A stretch of DNA of 7,446 bases from NCBI GenBank assembly GCA_040003205.1, contig JBDUDA010000149.1, forward strand, positions 1-7,446. The letters are read 5' to 3'. The position numbers and the translations under genes are program-made. Positions 4,281 through 7,446 of this stretch are shown here, one piece after another (position 1 is the first letter of the stretch; each line of letters begins with the position of its first letter). Source of the DNA: JALYIM01 sp040003205 (GTDB lineage: Bacteria; Acidobacteriota; Terriglobia; Terriglobales; Acidobacteriaceae). The notes below the pieces were generated by a model that ran no database searches, was not told where the DNA came from, and was given only the letters and a program-made list of their open reading frames with translations.

Positions 4281-7200
4281 CTACGGCAAGTTGGGCAAAA
4301 GCTTTTCGGCACGCAGTTCGCGAATCAAAATTCTTACCAGCATCCCGTCCAGGCGAACTCCGCTGAGCTTATTCAATTCCGCCAGTGCCTGTTCCGGACC
4401 TTTGGAAGCACCGTAGGAACGTTCGCTCACCATGTTGGCATAGACATCGGCGATCGCCACGATCCGCGCCCACAGGGGAATCTCCTCCCCGCGCAAGCCA
4501 GCTGGATATCCAGTACCGTCAAATGCTTCGTGATGAGATTCAATGGCTTTCTGGACCACATCGCTGGCGGGCAGCGCCGCGACAATAGACGCACCCAGCC
4601 GAGTGTGAGCTTTCAGCTTCGCAAACTCAGGCTCCGTTAACGGGCCAGGCTTATTGAGGACTCGCTCCTCGACGAATATCTTCCCAACATCGTGGATGCG
4701 CGCAGCATAAACCAAGTCGGATATCTCCGCCGCCGTCAGGCGCAGAGCGCGGGCCATGATTTCGCAATATCTCCCAACTAAATCACCATGGCCCGCGCCG
4801 TACATTTCTCGCGATTCCGCCATGTGTGCCAGTGCCTCGATGGATTCCCGCAGCACCTGGACATTGCAGTTTTCGTCGCCGCCGCAAAGCTTTCGCAGCG
4901 TCGTAACCAGCTCTTCAAGTTGTTCGTCGCTGGTATGCTCGCGTTGTAGGAAGCCTTCGATATAGCCCGAGACCAGCAGGCGCTGGCCGGCGCCAACTTC
5001 ATCGTTTGTGAATTCCTCCGCAACGGAAACCTGGTTTCCTCCCGCCTTCTTGGAAACGTACATGCCGGCATCCGCCACCCGAATAATGTCTTCCGCGGAA
5101 AAACCATGCACCGGGAAACTTGCAACGCCGAAACTTCCGGTAATTTCATGCTCGTCGAGCATAGGATCGGTCGCCAGCCACAATCGCAAACGTTCCGCCA
5201 AAATCTGCGCCTGCTCCATCCCAGTTTCAGGCATCAGGATGATGAACTCATCGCCGCCATAGCGCGCAACTATGTTGGATTGCCGGCACTTTTGCTCCAG
5301 CAGCCGTCCCACTCGCGCCAGCACCAGATCGCCTTCGAGGTGTCCGAGCGAATCGTTCACTTCCTTAAATTTATCCAGGTCGAGCAGCACGATCGAAAAC
5401 GGACGCCCTGAGCGCGAAGCGCGCTTCCATTCCGAGGACAGCGACTCCCAGAAAAACCGCCGCGTCTTGATGCCAGTCAGTCCATCAGTGATGGACTGCT
5501 GCTGAAGTTTTTGAAATACAAAAGAATTATGCAGGGCCGTGGCCAGCAAGTCCGCCAGCGTGTTCATAATCAATACGTCATGAGGAGAAAACGCGCCCTG
5601 CTCGCGGCTCTCCACGTTCAAAACTCCCAGCAAACTGTCGCTGTAGGCGATGGGGATGCACAAGACCGCGCGCGAGTCCGGCAACACTCCCTGCAACTGT
5701 CCCTCGCCCGTGGTCTGGACTAAAGCAGTCTCCCCGGTGCGTGCAACCCGGCCTAGAATGCCTGTGCCTAATGGGATGCGCTTACCTAACGCGCCCGCCA
5801 CGGTACCCGCCTCGGCTTTGATTTCGATATCTTTGGTCGCGTAATCGAGGATCCCGATTCCAATGTGGTCGAAGCGAAAGTTGCGTTGAATGTGACCGAC
5901 AATTTCAGCCATCATCTGTTCCGCATCTTCACTGGAAATCGCTGTCTTTGAAATGCTGTTCAAGAATGCCAGTTGTCGTGATCGCCGCTGCTCGTCCGCG
6001 AACAGGCGGGCATTCTCGATAGCGACCGAAACTTGTCCCGCGGCAGTTTGCAGGACTTCCAAATCGCGCTCCTCGTAGACATATTCGCGCTCACCATTGA
6101 TAGCGGCCATAACTCCGGCCGGCCTGCCTCCGAAGAGAATCGGCACGGCACAAAAACATTTCACAGGCTTCTCGGCCATCATCGTCAATCCGAGACGCTC
6201 CACCGCCTTTTCTACATCGGACCGAATCAACAGCGGCTGCCCGGTACGAATCACATATTCGGATAACCCATTGCTGAATTTGCGCGCTCGCTTCGGCAGC
6301 ATCGCACCCATTTCAACTTCCAGCTCGAACTGAAGATTGTCGCCCTCCTGAAAGGCGACGTAGAAATTGCTGGTATCAAAAATCTGTCCCAACTCTTCCT
6401 GGATGGCTCGTAAAACCTCTTCCTGGTCGAGTCGTGAACTGATTGCCTGTCCAATCTGATTCAATAGCGCGTACTCTTTGGTCCGTCGCTGAGCATCGTG
6501 CATGACGACGTAATTTTCCAGCGTCAATCCAATTTGCAGCGCCAGCCCGATCAACAGCCGAAGATTGGACGAGCCTAAAATGCGGCGTTCAATGTGAGGA
6601 AAAAGTAGAACTCCGAAATTATGTTCGCGCGTCTGAAGGCTAACCGCTGTCACACTGCGAATGTTTTGCTCGCCCAGCAAAGTTCTGAGCTTCTCAAACC
6701 CGCCGCCCGGAAGAGTGGGCAATGGCTCTGACATTTCCGCCAGATTGTGGAAGGTCACGAACCCACCCCGGCGGTACGCCAACTCACTCACGTATTCGCC
6801 GGTTCCAGTTTTTTCAAGTTGGTCCAGGAATTCCGGCGAAAAGCCACGCTGGACGCACGGAAGCAAAGCTCGCCAACGCTCCGCAACACAAATCAAAGCA
6901 TGGTCAGTAGGAAGCGGCGCCACCAGCCGGTCCAAAATACTCTGCACGGTGGGCGTGATCTGTTCGGCGGATAAAAGCTGCTTGGGATCTGCCCCCAGCG
7001 TTGAAAACGCAAGCGCATTTTCCTGCACCGCGTTGCGTTCGTTCTCGAACAGAACCATCACCATCGCGATGCCAAGCAGCATTTGGGGAACCGGGCCGAG
7101 CAGGTGGCCGGCCGTTCCAACGACCTCGAGGAATGGCCCCCGCAATTGACCGAACGCCATTAGAACTGCCCAGAAGGCCAGCGAAACCGCCAGCAGAGTA

Positions 7201-7445
7201 AACGCGACGGAGTTTCTGCGCTGCGCGCTGCGATAAAAATAAAGCGAGCAGTAAAGCATCACCCCGGCCAGGCCAATTTCCATGCGGTAGTGTGGATTAA
7301 TTGTGCTCTCGGGACGAAAAATGCCCCCCACCATGTGTGCGCGCAGGTTCCAGTACGCCAGTCCCGCGCCGGCGATGACGACCGCAATTTCATACCAGCG
7401 CAGGCGGAATTTTTCCCGCCGCTCCGGCCCCGTCATCCTCTTCAT
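4281..7445 (-). CDS. Membrane-anchored GAF/GGDEF/HD-GYP c-di-GMP signalling protein
   Basis: A 1054-aa inner-membrane sensor with both c-di-GMP synthesis and hydrolysis modules. Four membrane segments lie at about 18-34, 55-73, 78-98 and 104-133. A diverged GAF-like region follows (about 161-315), then two clearer GAF domains (339-480 and 502-645). The GGDEF domain (651-810) has DGLTG (654-658), Mg-binding D689, and an intact GGDEF signature at 730-734. Its inhibitory RxxD site reads RQSN (721-724), so product inhibition may be lost. A linker containing CGGDENC (854-860) leads to HD-GYP (about 870-1054) with H886, H918-D919, K922, H947, H971-H972, GYP (979-981) and D1000, the expected metal and signature residues. 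The net activity cannot be read from sequence. ATG 7443-7445 is 1 bp from the window edge, so the true start may lie outside, although the visible N-terminus looks complete. It is first in a possible three-gene run with the SDR and LolA-like genes. Confidence 0.93.
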   Translation of the reverse strand: MKRMTGPERREKFRLRWYEIAVVIAGAGLAYWNLRAHMVGGIFRPESTINPHYRMEIGLAGVMLYCSLYFYRSAQRRNSVAFTLLAVSLAFWAVLMAFGQLRGPFLEVVGTAGHLLGPVPQMLLGIAMVMVLFENERNAVQENALAFSTLGADPKQLLSAEQITPTVQSILDRLVAPLPTDHALICVAERWRALLPCVQRGFSPEFLDQLEKTGTGEYVSELAYRRGGFVTFHNLAEMSEPLPTLPGGGFEKLRTLLGEQNIRSVTAVSLQTREHNFGVLLFPHIERRILGSSNLRLLIGLALQIGLTLENYVVMHDAQRRTKEYALLNQIGQAISSRLDQEEVLRAIQEELGQIFDTSNFYVAFQEGDNLQFELEVEMGAMLPKRARKFSNGLSEYVIRTGQPLLIRSDVEKAVERLGLTMMAEKPVKCFCAVPILFGGRPAGVMAAINGEREYVYEERDLEVLQTAAGQVSVAIENARLFADEQRRSRQLAFLNSISKTAISSEDAEQMMAEIVGHIQRNFRFDHIGIGILDYATKDIEIKAEAGTVAGALGKRIPLGTGILGRVARTGETALVQTTGEGQLQGVLPDSRAVLCIPIAYSDSLLGVLNVESREQGAFSPHDVLIMNTLADLLATALHNSFVFQKLQQQSITDGLTGIKTRRFFWESLSSEWKRASRSGRPFSIVLLDLDKFKEVNDSLGHLEGDLVLARVGRLLEQKCRQSNIVARYGGDEFIILMPETGMEQAQILAERLRLWLATDPMLDEHEITGSFGVASFPVHGFSAEDIIRVADAGMYVSKKAGGNQVSVAEEFTNDEVGAGQRLLVSGYIEGFLQREHTSDEQLEELVTTLRKLCGGDENCNVQVLRESIEALAHMAESREMYGAGHGDLVGRYCEIMARALRLTAAEISDLVYAARIHDVGKIFVEERVLNKPGPLTEPEFAKLKAHTRLGASIVAALPASDVVQKAIESHHEAFDGTGYPAGLRGEEIPLWARIVAIADVYANMVSERSYGASKGPEQALAELNKLSGVRLDGMLVRILIRELRAEKLLPNLP

Positions 7446-7446
7446 C

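Noticed and set aside
6661..7149. Plus-strand frame of 162 codons opposite the c-di-GMP protein
   Set aside because: It is long because of high GC content on the opposite strand; the minus-strand frame runs unbroken through 1054 codons with recognised domains.

Overview
The window reads like a chromosomal, gene-dense but loosely packed stretch of a Gram-negative bacterium, most likely an acidobacterium (Terriglobia/Koribacter-like). Three points support this. It carries a lipid A gene (lpxC), so the cell has an LPS-type outer membrane. It encodes a secreted LolA-like protein of a kind I associate with Acidobacteria. Its intergenic spaces hold short GC-rich inverted repeats of the 'GCGGCT-GA-AGCCGC' style that I recall from that phylum. 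The taxonomic call is inference; no rRNA or phylogenetic marker was compared.

Layout: five confident genes lie on the minus strand. From the right edge leftwards they are: (1) a 1054-aa membrane-anchored protein with GAF-type sensor regions, a GGDEF domain and an HD-GYP domain, so both c-di-GMP synthesis and breakdown motifs in one chain; (2) a FabG-like short-chain dehydrogenase/reductase; (3) a secreted LolA-like protein; (4) lpxC, the committed step of lipid A synthesis; (5) folK, folate biosynthesis. Genes 1-3 follow each other with gaps of about 71 and 76 bp and may be co-transcribed. lpxC is separated from gene 3 by 221 bp containing hairpins and an operator-like palindrome. Two small uncharacterised plus-strand frames face this series: one runs off the left edge and converges on folK, the other (76 aa) converges on lpxC with a 12-bp gap.

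Two intergenic regions carry most of the unexplained structure. The 375-bp space at 808-1182 has three inverted repeats with TGA at or near their centres, plus three copies of a 15-bp tandem repeat. The space upstream of lpxC has a perfect 9-bp-arm hairpin, a second imperfect inverted repeat, and an AT-rich palindrome placed like an operator. Both folK and lpxC appear to start with TTG, each with an in-frame stop two codons upstream.

No tRNA, rRNA, CRISPR array, transposase or phage gene was seen. Most of the window is ordinary housekeeping and signalling content. The items most worth checking are the dual-activity c-di-GMP protein with a degenerate inhibitory site, the lpxC upstream palindrome and the dispersed-repeat candidates.
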